DNA from: Takakia lepidozioides
Taxonomy: Eukaryota; Streptophyta; Takakiopsida; Takakiales; Takakiaceae
Assembly: GCA_030704615.1 (NCBI GenBank)
Contig: CM060734.1
Coordinates: 5,578,001 to 5,642,000, forward strand
Length of the DNA stretch: 64,000 bases
Reading direction: 5' to 3'
Part shown: piece after piece, positions 45,845-57,738 of the stretch
Layout of the letters: each line of letters begins with the position of its first letter
How positions within the stretch are numbered: the first letter of the stretch is position 1
Program-made: the position numbers and the translations under genes
Notes under the pieces: model-generated
Databases searched by the model: none
The model's input: the letters and a program-made list of their open reading frames with translations, nothing else
What the model was told of the DNA's origin: nothing

Positions 45845-46012
45845 CCTGTAAATAGCCCCGTTATTGTGGGCTGTGATGGTCCACTTGACGGGTCCATTGT
45901 AACAAATAACGGCCAACAAATAACGGCCAACGAGGAACGTGATCCACCCGTTCCCGCTAAACGCGAGCCTGTACAGAGCTGGTGCTCGTTGGTGCAAAGA
46001 GTCGTGCCCTCG

Positions 46013-46171
46013 ATGGAGATGCAACGATGGCGGCGGCAGCTACAAACAACCTTGCACTCAGAACTCAAAGACGACGATTGCAAGGAGACGTTTGGTAACA
46101 TTTTGGTAAATGCACTTGGACAGATTTCTTCAAGTCCTCCAAAAAAGAGACATGGTGGATCTAGGGCAGGG
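46013..46171 (+). pseudogene. PIF/Harbinger transposase, N-terminal fragment
   Basis: Frame from ATG 46013 (MEMQRWRRQL) to PPKKRHGGSRAG, the Arg/Gly-rich stretch that in this family precedes the RD.YF region. The chromovirus LTR starts at the next base. Start choice is uncertain because the frame is open further upstream. Confidence 0.55.
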
Positions 46172-46897
46172 TGTCGCGGCCCTTTGCCTTGAGGGCAGGG
46201 GGTCGGGACGCAGGAGGGGCTGCCCTTGTGGTGGGGGCAATGGCAGCGATAGGTACGGGGGGCGGAAGCACCCTTGAGTGCCCAAGGCACTCAAGGAGGC
46301 GGAGGCGCTCACTAGGTGGAGCCCCGCACATCGGGTTACGGTGGGGGTGGCTCCACAAAGGGTGGTGGTAGCTTAGCGGGACTTAGTGGGGGTGGTATAG
46401 GACTCACCATGGGGCGGAGACCTTGTGGTGGGAGTCGTGGGGAGTCTTGGGACTCATCACGGTCCAATGGGACCATGCTAGGTGGGCCAAGACTCACCGC
46501 AATTCATCACCGGGAATCGAGGGTCTTCGTGGTGGTTCGCCATAAAATGGCATGGTTGTTTGTGAAACCCCTGCGGACAGTCACAGAAGTATATATAGGG
46601 AGTAGTAACCCTGAGAACGGTGCAAGCCCGTTGGTGACCAAAAACTAGTGAGTAAGCGAGCGAGCCGGAAAGCGACCAAGGAGTGGGGAGCTATTCCGGA
46701 CTGCCATCTACCAAAGAGAACTTCCACTAGGCCCAAATTGGTGGAGGGTCTGTTGGGGGAGAGAAGAGGGACCGTTATGTCCTAGTGAGCAGCTGAAGCT
46801 CCGAGTTGGTCCGGCGGCCAGGTTGGGAATTAGGTGCGCGCATCAAAGCGAATAACTATGACTTGAAGGGGAGCTTACCGAAGTGAGGTGCGCGACA
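46172..46897 (+). repeat. chromovirus 5' LTR
   Basis: 726 bp, TGTCGCGGCC to GGTGCGCGACA, with the TATA box at 46590-46597. Confidence 0.95.
46590..46597 (+). promoter_or_regulatory. LTR TATA box
   Basis: TATATATA followed by GGGAGTAG, conserved in all four family LTRs (also 52833-52840 and, inverted, near 34501 and 36165). Confidence 0.65.
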
Positions 46898-46899
46898 CT

Positions 46900-46911
46900 T
46901 GGTATCAGAGC
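46900..46911 (+). other. primer binding site, initiator tRNA-Met
   Basis: TGGTATCAGAGC two bases after the 5' LTR. Confidence 0.95.
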
Positions 46912-46952
46912 TTAGAGTTCAGTACGCGATCGTCCTTGGGATCGGCCTCATC

Positions 46953-49900
46953 ATGGGGTCGGGCAAGCCAAAGCGAAAGCGGAACGGCCCGAAAGATGAT
47001 GATCCTGGTGAGCCCGATGGGGGCGACGTGTCACCGAAGCGACCATTTGAGGAAGCGATGCATGCTTTTGAGAGCGAGGCCACTCAAGAACGGGAGGAAT
47101 CTGAGGAGTCGGAGCCCGAGGAATCCTTGAGAGCTCCGACAGACCAACAGATGCCTCCCATGCCAGCAGCCTTTTGGGAAGGGTTGTTGGCGCAGTTTGG
47201 CGGGACGTTGAAAGACGTGTTGAGGGTGGCTAATGCCACTTCCACTAAAACAAAGTTTAAGGTGAAGCCTAAGGAACCCGACACCTTCGAGGGCGTCCGA
47301 AATCGGAAGGCACTCAACACCTGGCTCTTGGAGCTAGAGCAGTACTTCCGGGCGGCCAAGTTGAGTGACGAGGATCGGGTGGAAGTGGCTCCCACCTATT
47401 TGAGGGGCTATGCTCAATAATGGTGGCAGAAGCGCCTTCACAACCGAGGTCCAAACCCAGAAACCTTGAACTGGAGTGGGTTCAAGGAACTGATGAAGAG
47501 ACAGTTTGTGCCCCTCAACACGTTTTGGCTCGCCCGAGACAAGATAAGGAATCTGAAGCAAACGGATGACATTCGGGGATATGTTCAGGCTTTCAATGTG
47601 TTGTTGCTCAAAGTCACGGACATGGCAGAACCAGAAATGGTCTTCAACTTTGTGGCGGGACTGGCCCCATGGGCCAGACGGAAGTTGGAAGAGAAGCCAC
47701 CTAAGACTTTGAACGAGGCAATTGAGAGGGCTGAATGTTTCTCGGATGTCCCTAGGGGCGAAAGACAAGGCCGTACGGAGTTGAACCACAAGAAGACCCG
47801 GCAGGAGGGTGACTCCTTCCGACCGAAAAAGAAGTGGGATAGGCCATGCGGCGACAATGGTATGTGGAAATTGAAGGAAGGTCCTTCTCACGTCAAGGCG
47901 GCACCCGATGTGACGAAAGAAAAATCAGGTGCGGCGGCTTATGGCGGACAGAAGGCGACCTTCGATGGGGTGTGTTTTAATTGCGGGGAGCTCGGGCACA
48001 TGGCTAAGAAATGCGCAAAACCCCGACAATTGAACACGACTCGGGCAACCACAGAGCTGTCGGAAGATTCCATCAGCCGCTTGGCGGAAGCGGTGGTCGC
48101 CAAGACTTGCAAGGTAGGCAACTACTCTTGTGAGTTGTATCAGGAAATTGGCGCCATGCGTAAAGGGACTTAGTTATTGTTCGTGAGTGGGATAATTTCC
48201 GGAACTAACGTGTCGTTGTTAGTGGACACAGGAGCGTTGCATTCCTTCATGACACCGGCAACGGCACGGAAGCTGGGACTCCCGACAAGTGAGGTGGGGG
48301 CCTCTATTGAGGTGCGTATTGCTAAAGAAGAACCACAATTGGCGACGAGGTTGGCGTTCGATGTTCCTCTTCAGTTCGGGAGTTGGGAGGGACGTGAGAA
48401 CTTCACCATTTGCGAGATCGATAGAGTGGATCTCATTTTGGGGATGACCTTTTTGAGCAGATCCGGAGCGGTCATAGATGGCCGCAAGAGAGTAGTCACG
48501 CTACCGTGTGGGAATGGTGGCGAAGTTTTACGGGTGTCGGAAATGCCCAACCCCGTGGGAGGGCGAATAAACCTGCTATCAGCAAGGGAGTGGGCCGTAG
48601 ATGAGTCACACGAGCCCCAGTTTTGCTTTACGTAAGACAAGTGAAGGGAGAAGGCAATGGGGAGCCGAGCCCAGATTGGATCAAGGGGATTTTGGAGAAA
48701 TACCAGGATGTGATGCCGGAGGATTTACCAAGCGGCTTGCCACCGCGAAGAGGAGTTGACCACAAGATTGAGGTGATACCGGGATTGGAGCCGCCTGCAA
48801 AGGCGTCCTACCGGTTGAGCCAAAGAGAGTTGGTCAAGCTGAAGGCTCAGCTCAAGGATCTAATGTCAAAGGGGTACATCCGGCCGAGTAAGTCACCTTA
48901 CGGAGCCCCGGTGCTATTCGCAGACAAGAAGGATGGGACGCTACAGATGTATGTCGATTACAAGGCCCTAAATAAGGTGACTATCAAGAACTGGTACCCT
49001 TTGTCAATGATCGACGACCTCTTCGATCGGTTGGCAGGAGCGAAGTATTTCAGCCGGATCGATTTGCGCTCCGGGTATCATCAGATCCGAGTGGCGGAAG
49101 GAGATGAGGAGAAGACCGCGTGCAAGAAAGATATGGTTCGTATGAGTTCTTGGTGATGCCTTTTGGGCTCACCAATGCACCCGCGACCTTTAGCACGCTA
49201 ATGAACAGCCTTTTCCAGGAGTGGTTGGATGACTTTGTGATCGTATACATTGACGACATACTGGTGTACTCGAAAACAAAAAAAGAGCATCTGGAGCACC
49301 TCAAAAGGGTGTTCCAGAGCGGGAAGGGAAGCTGTATGCCAAAGCTTCAAAGTGCGAATTCGGGGTCAGAAAAGTGGAGTTCCTGGGGCATGTGATTACA
49401 CATGATGGGATCAAAATGGATGACAGAAAAGTGAGAGCGATCTTGGACTGGGAGCCTCCGACTTCGGTCCCGGGAGTGCGATCATTCCTAGGACTCGCCT
49501 CCTATTACCGGAAGTATGTGAGAAATTTAACCAAGATCGCGGGGCCGATGTCAGACCTTTTGTGTAAATCCAAAGTCTGGGTATGGAACACCTTTTGTGG
49601 CCAAGCTTTTGCCGAGTTGAAGAGCGGATGGCGGAAGCCCCGGTCCTCAAAATCCCGGAGTTCGACCGTCCATTTGAGATTCATACGGATGCATCGGACT
49701 TCGCAATAGGGGGTGAACTCATGCAGGATCGACGTCCAGTGGCTTACAAAAGTAAGAAATTGAATGAAGTGGAGCGACGGTGGCCTACGCATGAGAAGGA
49801 AATGAAGGCGGTGGTGCATTGCCTTGAGCTTTGGCGCCACTATGTTGGTTCCAACCCGGTGAAGGTGTTCACGGACAATGTCACGATGAAGTATTTTGCC

Positions 49901-51507
49901 ACGCAGCCTAAGTTGTCCCCAAAACAACTTAGGTGGCAAGATACTTTGGCGGTGTTCGACGTGGATATCCAATACAAACCGGGACGGGACAATGTGGTGG
50001 CCGATGCTTTAAGTAGAAAGCAGCAGCTCAAGTTGGTGTACAGGGGCGAGACGACGCTCCAAAGGAAGATCCGGAAGGCTTACCGGAAGGATGAGATGGC
50101 GAAGTCTGTGATGCGGGACTTGAGGATGGGGGTTAAATTGCAGTTCCACTTGCACAATGGACTACTCTGGTATAAGCAAAAGGGCCTCTACATGTCGAAG
50201 GGAGGGATCAGAGATAGTCTCCTGAGATAATGCCATGATGGCCCGCTTGCGGGCCACGGCGGAGCCAAGCGCACCGTGACACTCTTGAAGAAAGAGTATT
50301 TCTGGCCCAAGCTAAGGGAGGAGGCCGAGGAGTATGTCAAGACATGCACCACATGCCAACAAAACCGAAGCGAGTACAAAAAGCAAGCGGGGCTATTACA
50401 ACCCTTGTCGATTCCAGAGGGGTCTTGGGAAAGTGTCTCGATGGATTTCATGACTGCTATGCCGCTGTCAAAAGGATTCGATGCGATCATGGTGGTGGTG
50501 GATAGGTTCAGTAAAATGGGCCATTTCATCCCCACCAAGGAGACGGCAACAACGCAGGAGACGGGGCGACTTTACTTCGCCCACGTCTTCAAGCATCATG
50601 GACTCCCGAAGGATATTGTCTCGGACCGCGATCCAAAGTTTACGAGTAATTTTGGAGGGCACTTTGGAAGAAGACGGGGACGAGGCTCAAGATGAGCACC
50701 GCCTTCCGACCTACGACGGACGGCCAAACGGAAAGAGTGAATTCCGTGGTGAAGCAGATCTTGCGGAATTACGTGCCGGCAGACCAAACAGACTGGGTGG
50801 AGCACTTGGACGCGACAGAGTTATGTTATAATAGCACAAAACACTCTGCAACGGGAGTTTCCTCTTTCGTATTGGTCTATGGAAAAGCACCTCTGGTGCC
50901 GACAAGTTGGGCCGCCCAAGACGTTGAGGAACCGGCAGCAGCAGCGGTGCTGGAAGAACGCGAGCGTTTGTTGAAGCTCGCAAAATACAACATTGCCAAA
51001 GCTAGGAAACGGTATGAACAGCAGGCGAATCGGAAGCAGAGGGAAGTTAAGTTTGAAGCAGACACGGAGGTCTGGTTGAACATCAAGAATTTCCGACTAC
51101 CTCCGGAAGTGAGTCCGAAGTTTGTACCTCCGTATGCGAGACCCTTTCGCATCCGGAAAGTTATGAATGAGGATGTGTATGAATTGGAGCTGCCGGCAAA
51201 CAGCAAGGTGCATCCGATATTCCACGTCTCCCTTTTGAAGCCGTACTTCAAAGATGAAGCGCGTCCGAATCGACATCAAGTGTTGCGTCCGCCACCTGTG
51301 CTGTTGGATCATGAAAATGAACCTAAGTACGAGGTGGAGGTAGTGCTTAAGTCGAGGAGGTTCAAGAATCGAGAAACGGAGTATCTCGTGAAATGGAAGG
51401 GCTATCATCATTTGGAGGCATCTTGGGTGCGTACCTCAGAAATGAGGAACGCATCCGAGGCGGTTGCAGCTTTCGAAGGGCGACCTCGAAAGCGGAAGAA
51501 GCGTTGA
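46953..51507 (+). pseudogene. chromovirus gag-pol polyprotein, decayed
   Basis: Start ATG 46953. Gag core (FEGVRNRKALNTWLLELEQY), TAA at 47418-47420, zinc knuckle CFNCGELGHMAKKC, TAG at 48171-48173, protease LVDTGALHSF, frame loss near 48625. Reverse transcriptase with intact [10 protein letters not shown] but frame breaks near 49130, 49320 and 49625. RNase H FEIHTDASDFAIG; ADALSRK; TAA at 50228-50230. Integrase HHCC finger, [17 protein letters not shown], frame break near 50680, [16 protein letters not shown]; and a C-terminal chromodomain (about 51330-51480: YEVEVVLKSRR, EYLVKWKGYHHLEASW). The chromodomain, which in this group binds modified histones and steers integration, places it among chromoviruses. 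One ancestral ORF, now with at least three stops and five frame changes. Confidence 0.93.
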
Positions 51508-52414
51508 TGGGGACATCAACCTTGGATCGTAGGGGAGGAAATGCATGCTTAGCCCGGCTTAGCTAGCTCAGGAATCCGATTGCAAAAACTTGTATTGTAC
51601 AAATTTTGTTATAAATGAAATGGTTTTCAAATGTTGTGCATCATATTTTGTTTGGAATGGTGATGCATAGTATGGTTGGCTAGTGTGTAGAATGCATGCT
51701 AGCTTACAAAAGTGGGAGAGGTAAATTGGATTAATCATGTGTTTGCGTAGTGTCGAAATCGGGTGACTCCCATCCAAATGGCAAAGAAACTTGCGCCTTC
51801 CTTGGGGAGTTCACGTGCTAGTGCGCACTTGGCGTGTGCGCGTACTATAACTGCGCTACCGAGGGGGTTGCCTTGTAGTGCGGGCTAATGCGGAAGCTAT
51901 GTGCTTCCGTTCATGTACTATAATCGTGTAGCCTCGGGACGAAGTCGTAGTGCAACTTCGGCGTGTTCCCGTACCTCAGGCCAGCATTCCAAGGCGGACC
52001 CAATTGTAGTGATTGGGGCGCATGGTTAGTTCAAAGTTATCTTCCTAGTAAAAAAAGGGTTCAAGGTGAACCCTGGTTCAAGGTGATGCCAAAAGTGGCA
52101 TCATGAGCGGTCGCAAACAATGTTGTTGCAGTAAGGCGATTCGATCCTCGTGGAGGATCATTCCTTGGCCTTGGAGTAGGCCAAGAAGAGTGCAATGGGA
52201 GGAGCTTGAGAGGCTCCACCCTTGGTCGGGACTTGGAGGAAGTCGGCCGAACTAGCTAGTGGAGAGTAGAGTATAGTGTGGGGTTTGGTTCTTTGCCATG
52301 GGACGCCATGGTGCGGAAACAAACTCCTTGATGTGGGACGCCACAACTTGGATGTTCGTTTTTACGAAATGGACAAGTCGATGAGGACATCGACTCCCTG
52401 TTGGTAGGGGTGTG
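51508..52414 (+). other. chromovirus 3' untranslated region
   Basis: Noncoding between the pol stop and the 3' LTR. Contains diverged internal repeats around GTACTATAA...GTAGCCTCGGG (near 51843 and 51915). A short G-rich run (GGTAGGGGTG) directly before the LTR is the likely polypurine tract. Confidence 0.7.
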
Positions 52415-53140
52415 TGTCGCGGCCCTTTGCCTTGAGGGCATGGGGTCGAGACGTAGGAGGGGCTGCCCCTGTGGTGGGGGCAGTGGCAGCGATAGGTACG
52501 GGGGGCGGAAGCACCCTTGAGTGCCCAAGGCACTCAAGGAGGCGGAGGCGCTCACTAGGTGGAGCCCCGCACACCGGGTTGCGGTGGGGGTGGCTCCACA
52601 AGGGGTGGTGGTAGCTTAGCGGGACTTAGTGGGGGTGACATAGGACTCACCATGGGGCGGAGACCTTGTGGTGGGAGTCTTGGGAGTCTTGGGATTCATC
52701 ACGGTCCAATGAGACCGTGGTGGGTGGGCCAAGACTCACTTCGACTCATCACCGGGAATCGAGGGTCTTCGTGGTGGTTCGCCATAAAATGGCATGGTTG
52801 TTTGTGAAACCCCTCGCGGACAGTCACAAAAGTATATATAGGGAGTAGTAACCCCTAGAACGGTGCAAGCCCGTTGGTGACAAAAAACTAGTGAGTAAGC
52901 GAGCGAGCCGGAAAGCGACCAAGGAGTGGAGAGCTATTCCGAACTGCCATCTTCCAAAGCGAATTTCCACTAGGCCCAAATTGGTGGAGGGTCTGTTGGG
53001 GGAGAGAAGGGGGACCGTTATGTCCCGGTGAGCAGCCGAAGCTCCGAGTTGGCCCGGCGGCCAGGTTGGAAGTTAGGCGCGCGCATCAAAGCGAGTAACT
53101 ATGACTTGAAGGGGAGCTTACCAAAGTGAGGTGCGCGACA
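52415..53140 (+). repeat. chromovirus 3' LTR
   Basis: 726 bp, same ends as the 5' LTR with scattered substitutions. Followed by CAAGG. Confidence 0.95.
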
Positions 53141-54185
53141 CAAGGCGTAGTGCAAATTTGCAGAGAGAGAGAGAGGTTTGTCGTGACAGAATTTTTCGAG
53201 ATTACTTCAGTGCTTCACCATTCTACGATGACAAAATGTTTCGACGACGCTATAGAATGAGGCGAAGCTTGTTTCTATGAATATTGGAGAGAGTTTGTGC
53301 CCATGATTCATATTTTGTGCAGAAAAGAGATGCTACTGGGATTCTTGGCTTGTCATCGATTCAGAAATGCACAGCTGCACTGAGGATGTTTGCATACGGA
53401 GTTGCAGCTGATGCGACAAATGAGTACTGTTGTTTGGGGGAGAGCACAGCCATGGAAGCCATGAAACGATTCGTGAGAGCAATTAGAGGAATTTTTTAGG
53501 GGAACTATTTGAGGTAGCCAACGCAGGAAGACCTCTTGAAACAATTGAAAATTAATGAGGAGAGGGGATTTCCAGGGATGTTCGCGTCTATTGATTGTAT
53601 GCATTATAGGTGGAAGAACTGCCCTGTTGCTTGGCAAGGCCAATTCCAAGATAAAGGCAAGAGCAGATCCATTATACTCGAAACTGTTGCAGATCAATCT
53701 CTATGGATATGGCATGCTTTTTTCGGGCTACCAGGAGGAAACAATGACGTTAATGTTCTCGACAGGTCCCCTCTAGTTGCAAATTTGTTGAAGGGGGAAG
53801 CCACAGACATGAGTTTGTTGTTGTAAATGGGAACTCATACCCACGATATTATCTACTGGCAGATGGCATATATCCGAGATGGAGTATTTTTGTGCAAACC
53901 ATTCACGAACCTCAAGACTTGAAACGACAACACTTCGCGAAGATGCAGGAATCAACAAGAAAGGATGTAGAGAGGTGTTTTGGTGTCCTTCAATCCAGAT
54001 TTGCAATCATTCAAAATCCTTTTAGGCAATGGGATACGGGTACAATCACAGACATTATGATAGCTTGTATGATTCTACACAACATGATTATAGAAGATGA
54101 GAGTAGTTCAAATCTGGAGGCTTTATTTGATGGTAGTAGTGGCACACAATTGAGGCGAGGGTTGTCCTTTGAAGCCTACAAGTAG
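53141..54185 (+). pseudogene. PIF/Harbinger DDE transposase, main part
   Basis: Continues the ORF broken at 46171. Regions in order: RDYF-like start, RMRRSLFL with a stop at 53278-53280, HDSYFVQKRDATGILGLSS, IQKCTAALRMFAYGV, STAMEAMKRFVRA, two TAG stops (53497-53499, 53515-53517), FPGMFASIDCMHYRWKNC (first catalytic Asp), WHAFFGLPGGNNDVNVLDRS (second Asp), a one-base frame change near 53810, LLADGIYPRWSIFVQTI, KDVERCFGVLQSRFAII (catalytic Glu) and ACMILHNMIIEDE. All three DDE positions are still present. The enzyme would cut and join element ends; as written it is inactive because of three stops and one frameshift. Confidence 0.9.
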
Positions 54186-54429
54186 GGAACTGAAGAATTG
54201 GAGAACACGGAGACGCATTTCACTCTCAGGATTGACTTAATCGAACATTTGTGGGCTTTGAAAGGCATCAATTATCATTGAAATGAAAAGCGTTGATTGA
54301 TATGCAAATCGCACTCAATCCTCACCATCTTTGGCCTCCTCTCCTACATGTTCATTTGTGGCTTCTCCCTAATATGTCGTAATTGTTCCATATCAACTTC
54401 AAAAGAATATCACACAAAGATATATCGCA

Positions 54430-56340
54430 CCCTATCATGATTGGAAGGGGCAAAATATGAAACTAATAGGCTTATGTTGCAAAGACCTAATTTGATCACA
54501 TCAATTTGGATTGATGTGAAACTTAAAACCAGAGTTAGATAATAAAAACACCTTTCCAATGACATATCATACACTACCATGTGTGGAAATCACAAGAACC
54601 AAGAGACCAAGATGTCAAGCAAGGTCAAACTGCCACAAGCAAACAACATGAAATGGAATGGGGTCAGCTTTTGGGACCTACAAAATTGACATCAACTTCG
54701 ATTGCAATGAGACTTGAAACCAGAGTTAGATAATCAAAACAACTTTCCAATGACATATCACACACTACCATGAGTGGAGATCACAAAAACCAAGACACCA
54801 AAATGTCAAGCAAGGTCAAACTGCCACAAACAAACAACATGAAATGGAATGGGTTCAGCTTTTGGGACCTACCAAATTGACATCAACTTTGATTGCAATG
54901 AGACTTAAAACCAGAGTTAGATAATCCAAACACCTTTCCAATGCAATATCACACACTACCATGAGTGAAGATTACAAAAACCAAGAGACCCAAATGTCAA
55001 GCAAGGTCAAACTGCCACAAACAAGCAACATGTAATGGAATGTGGTCAGCTTTTGGGACCTATCGAATTGAAATCAACTTAGATTGAAATGAACCTTAGC
55101 AGAAAAGTAAGATAATCCAAACACCTTTCCAATGCCATATCACACACTACCATGAGTGAAGATTTCAACACATAAGAGACCCAAATGTCAAGCAAGGTCA
55201 AACTGCCACAAACAAGCAACATGAAATGGAATGTGGTCAGGTTTTGGGACCTACCAAATTGAAATCAACTTTGATTGAAATGAGACTTAGCACCAAAGTT
55301 AGGTAATCTAAACACCTTTCCAATGACATATCACACACTATCAAGAGTAAAGAGCACAAAACATAAGAGACCAAAATGTCAAGGAAGGTCAAACTGCCAC
55401 CAACAAGCAACATGAAATGGAATGTGGTCAGCTTTTGGGACATACCAAATTGAAATAAAATTAGATTTCAATGAACCTTAGCAGAAGAGTTAGATAATCC
55501 AAACACCTTTCCAATGACATATCACACACTACCATGAGTGAAGATTTCAAAAAATAAGAGACCAAAATGTCAAGGAAGGTCAAACTGCCACAAACAAGCA
55601 ACATCAAATGGAATGGGGTCAGATTTTGGGACCTACAAGATTGACATCAACTTGGATTGAAATGAAACTTAGCACAAAGTTAGATAATCCAAACACCTTT
55701 CCAATGACATATCACACACTATCAAGAGTGAAGAGCACAAACAATAAGAGACCACAATGTCAAGGAAGGTCAAACTGCCACAAACAAGCAACATCAAATG
55801 GAATGGGGTCAGATTTTGGGACCTACAAGATTGAAATCAACTTGGGATTCAATGAGACTTAGCATAAAAGTTAGATTATCCAAACACCTTTCGAATGACA
55901 TATCACAAACTATCAAGAGTGAAGATCACAAACAATAAGAGACCAAAATGTCAAGGAAGGTCAAACTGCCACAAACAAGCAACACCAAATGGAATGGGGT
56001 CAGATTTTGGGACCTACAAGATTGACATCAACTTGGATTGCAATGAAACTTAGCACAAAGTTAGATAATCCAAACAAATTTCCAATGAAATATCACACAC
56101 TATCAAGAGTGAAGAGGAGAAAAATAAGAGACCAAAATGTCAAGGAAGGTCAAACTGCCACAAACAAGCAACATCAAATGGAATGGGGTCAGATTTTGGG
56201 ACCTACAAGATTGACATCAACTTGGAATTCAATGAGACTTAAAACCAGAGTTAGATAATGTAAACACCTTTCCAATGACATATTACACACCACCCTGAGT
56301 GAAGATCACAAGAAAAAAAAGACCAAAATGTCAAGCAAGC
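54430..56340. repeat. 191-bp tandem repeat array inside the Harbinger element
   Basis: The marker CAAACTGCCAC recurs at about 54626, 54817, 55008, 55199, 55389, 55581, 55771, 55962 and 56151, a period of 189-192. Other shared blocks are TTTTGGGACCTAC, AGTTAGATAATCCAAACACC, TTTCCAATGACATATCACAC and AAATGTCAAG. About ten units lie between the two convergent genes; end units are more diverged. Short ORFs in the array are by-products. Confidence 0.92.
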
Positions 56341-56579
56341 TCAAACAATGTGAAGGGAATGGGGTCAAGTTTTGGGATCAAACAAGCTTCACATCAAATG
56401 GGTGTGCAATGAAATTTGAAATGCTGAGTTAGGAAACCAAGCTATCTTGCCAAAGACATATCACAAACTTGAATTGATAGAGTCGACAAGATACAATAGG
56501 CCACCTTGTAAAGCATGGTCAAGCTGCCTTGAATGGCTAACTTCATGAAATGGTCTAATTTGCTCCTATGCTCTCTAGT

Positions 56580-57509
56580 CTAGTCTGTGATGTTCCTCTC
56601 TTGTGTCTGGTCAAGTTCATCGCTCACATCGATGCTAGGAGCCCTCAAATTCACCAAAGGATCGGCTTGTGATAAGGTGGATAGTTTGAGCTGAGCTCTC
56701 AACTTTTGGAGCTCCTCGGATCTGCGCAATTTGAAGTACTCTTTGGCTTCTTCAGACACCAACTGCTCCTCCGGCATTGTGAAAAGTGCCATGGTGCTTT
56801 GCTCTTCCAGGATAGCAACCTTCTTCAGAGTTGCAGCTGCCATGTCTGCAGTTGCCCTTGCCTGAGCCCTCATTGCACACTTCTTGAGCTTCTGCATTTT
56901 TTCAGACTCTTTGGCAGTTTTTGATCCCTGTGGCCTCTTTGGTGCAATGCTAGAGTTGAAATTCTCTGCATCTAGAATTTCCACCTCACCGGTGTCAAGG
57001 TCAGTAGAAGCACTACAGGTTTTACGCTTCATGGGTGGTGTTTTCTTGACCTCCTCCCGTGTATCAGCCCAACGAGGCACATCCTTCAAAACCAGCCAGC
57101 AGTGTATGAAGGTGAAGCTGTGGGCTTTTGGGTGCTTCGATTTGTACAAATCAAGAGCTTTCTCTAAGGTGTCCTCTGCAGTTGTTCCAGATTCACACAA
57201 AGCCACGACAACTTGGTAGTTACCCACAAATTTTGCGACGTCGTGGTTGATAATCCCCCACTTGGATTCCAATGACCTGGCTGGTCTCTCCGCACCATTT
57301 GCAGGCCTATTGTTGTTGTAGTGCTCTTGTATCATATCCCAGAAGGTTGTGTTTTTCCGCCCATTCCCTGTCACTGGATCCTGCGAGATGTAAAGAAAAG
57401 AGCAGCAAAGTTGTCGTTCTTCCTCGGCCACAAAATTCTTCCCCTTCTTCCCTCTCGGTGCCGCTGAACATGTTTCTGGAGCTACAGGTGACGCCATAGA
57501 TTCCGCCAT
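56580..57509 (-). CDS. Myb/trihelix-like protein of the PIF/Harbinger element (ORF1)
   Basis: Open frame from ATG 57509 (an in-frame TTG exists at 57533) to 56580, about 309 residues with no breaks. Residues about 20-95 are a Myb/SANT-like DNA-binding domain: NFVAEEERQLCCSFLYIS, DPVTGNGRKNTTFWDMI, RPARSLESKWGIINHDVAKF. A Lys-rich middle (KKTPPMKRKT) and an Ala/Lys coiled-coil C-terminus with LRRSEELQKLRAQLKL follow. In PIF/Pong/Harbinger transposons such a protein binds the ends and recruits the nuclease to the nucleus. Here it lies convergent to the transposase and close to the right terminal repeat. It is the best-preserved gene in the window and might still be expressed. A host trihelix factor is a weaker alternative given the flanking transposon ends. 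Confidence 0.85.
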   Translation of the reverse strand: MAESMASPVAPETCSAAPRGKKGKNFVAEEERQLCCSFLYISQDPVTGNGRKNTTFWDMIQEHYNNNRPANGAERPARSLESKWGIINHDVAKFVGNYQVVVALCESGTTAEDTLEKALDLYKSKHPKAHSFTFIHCWLVLKDVPRWADTREEVKKTPPMKRKTCSASTDLDTGEVEILDAENFNSSIAPKRPQGSKTAKESEKMQKLKKCAMRAQARATADMAAATLKKVAILEEQSTMALFTMPEEQLVSEEAKEYFKLRRSEELQKLRAQLKLSTLSQADPLVNLRAPSIDVSDELDQTQERNITD

Positions 57510-57717
57510 AGACTCTCCCGCCAAGCTGCCCAAACATCACCAATGACACTTACAGGCTGTGCGAGGCTCCCTCTATCGTGCGCAAAAGTGGAGGCCGGAG
57601 CGATGATTTTCGCCGGGGCCTGCTTGACATATGCCGTGTGGAGTCACAGGTGGGGGTCGCCGAAGGGCACTGCGGAGCCCTGGCACGACAAGTTGCCGTT
57701 GGCGTGACATTTGGTGT

Positions 57718-57735
57718 ACCCCGGTGGAGATGCTC
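57718..57735. repeat. Harbinger right terminal inverted repeat with TAA duplication
   Basis: ACCCCGGTGGAGATGCTC followed by TAA (57736-57738). Inverted match to 45827-45844 with the first 11 bases identical. Confidence 0.8.
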
Positions 57736-57738
57736 TAA

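Larger units (their letters stand above)
46172..53140 (+). mobile_element. complete chromovirus (Ty3/gypsy with chromodomain)
   Basis: 5' LTR 46172-46897, primer site 46900-46911, gag-pol 46953-51507, 907-bp 3' untranslated region, 3' LTR 52415-53140. Both LTRs are 726 bp. Flanking pentamers CAGGG (46167-46171) and CAAGG (53141-53145) are a target duplication with one mismatch. Inserted in the Harbinger transposase ORF. Several frame breaks in pol and visible LTR substitutions show it is old. Confidence 0.92.
45827..57735. mobile_element. PIF/Harbinger DNA transposon, interrupted by a chromovirus
   Basis: Ends GAGCATCTCCAACGGTGG (45827) and, inverted, GAGCATCTCCACCGGGGT (ending 57735) form terminal inverted repeats. 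Both are flanked by TAA (45824-45826 and 57736-57738), the usual 3-bp target duplication of this superfamily. Inside are a plus-strand DDE transposase (46013-46171 continued at 53141-54185), a minus-strand Myb-like ORF (56580-57509) and an internal 191-bp tandem array. Without the 6,969-bp retroelement and its duplication the transposon is about 4.9 kb, a normal size for an autonomous two-gene member. The transposase is now defective; the Myb-like ORF is open. Confidence 0.85.

Noticed and set aside
55608-56258. Short repeated ORFs (MEWGQILGPTRL...) in the 191-bp array
   Set aside because: They are reading frames through a tandem repeat whose period is not a multiple of three; not protein genes.
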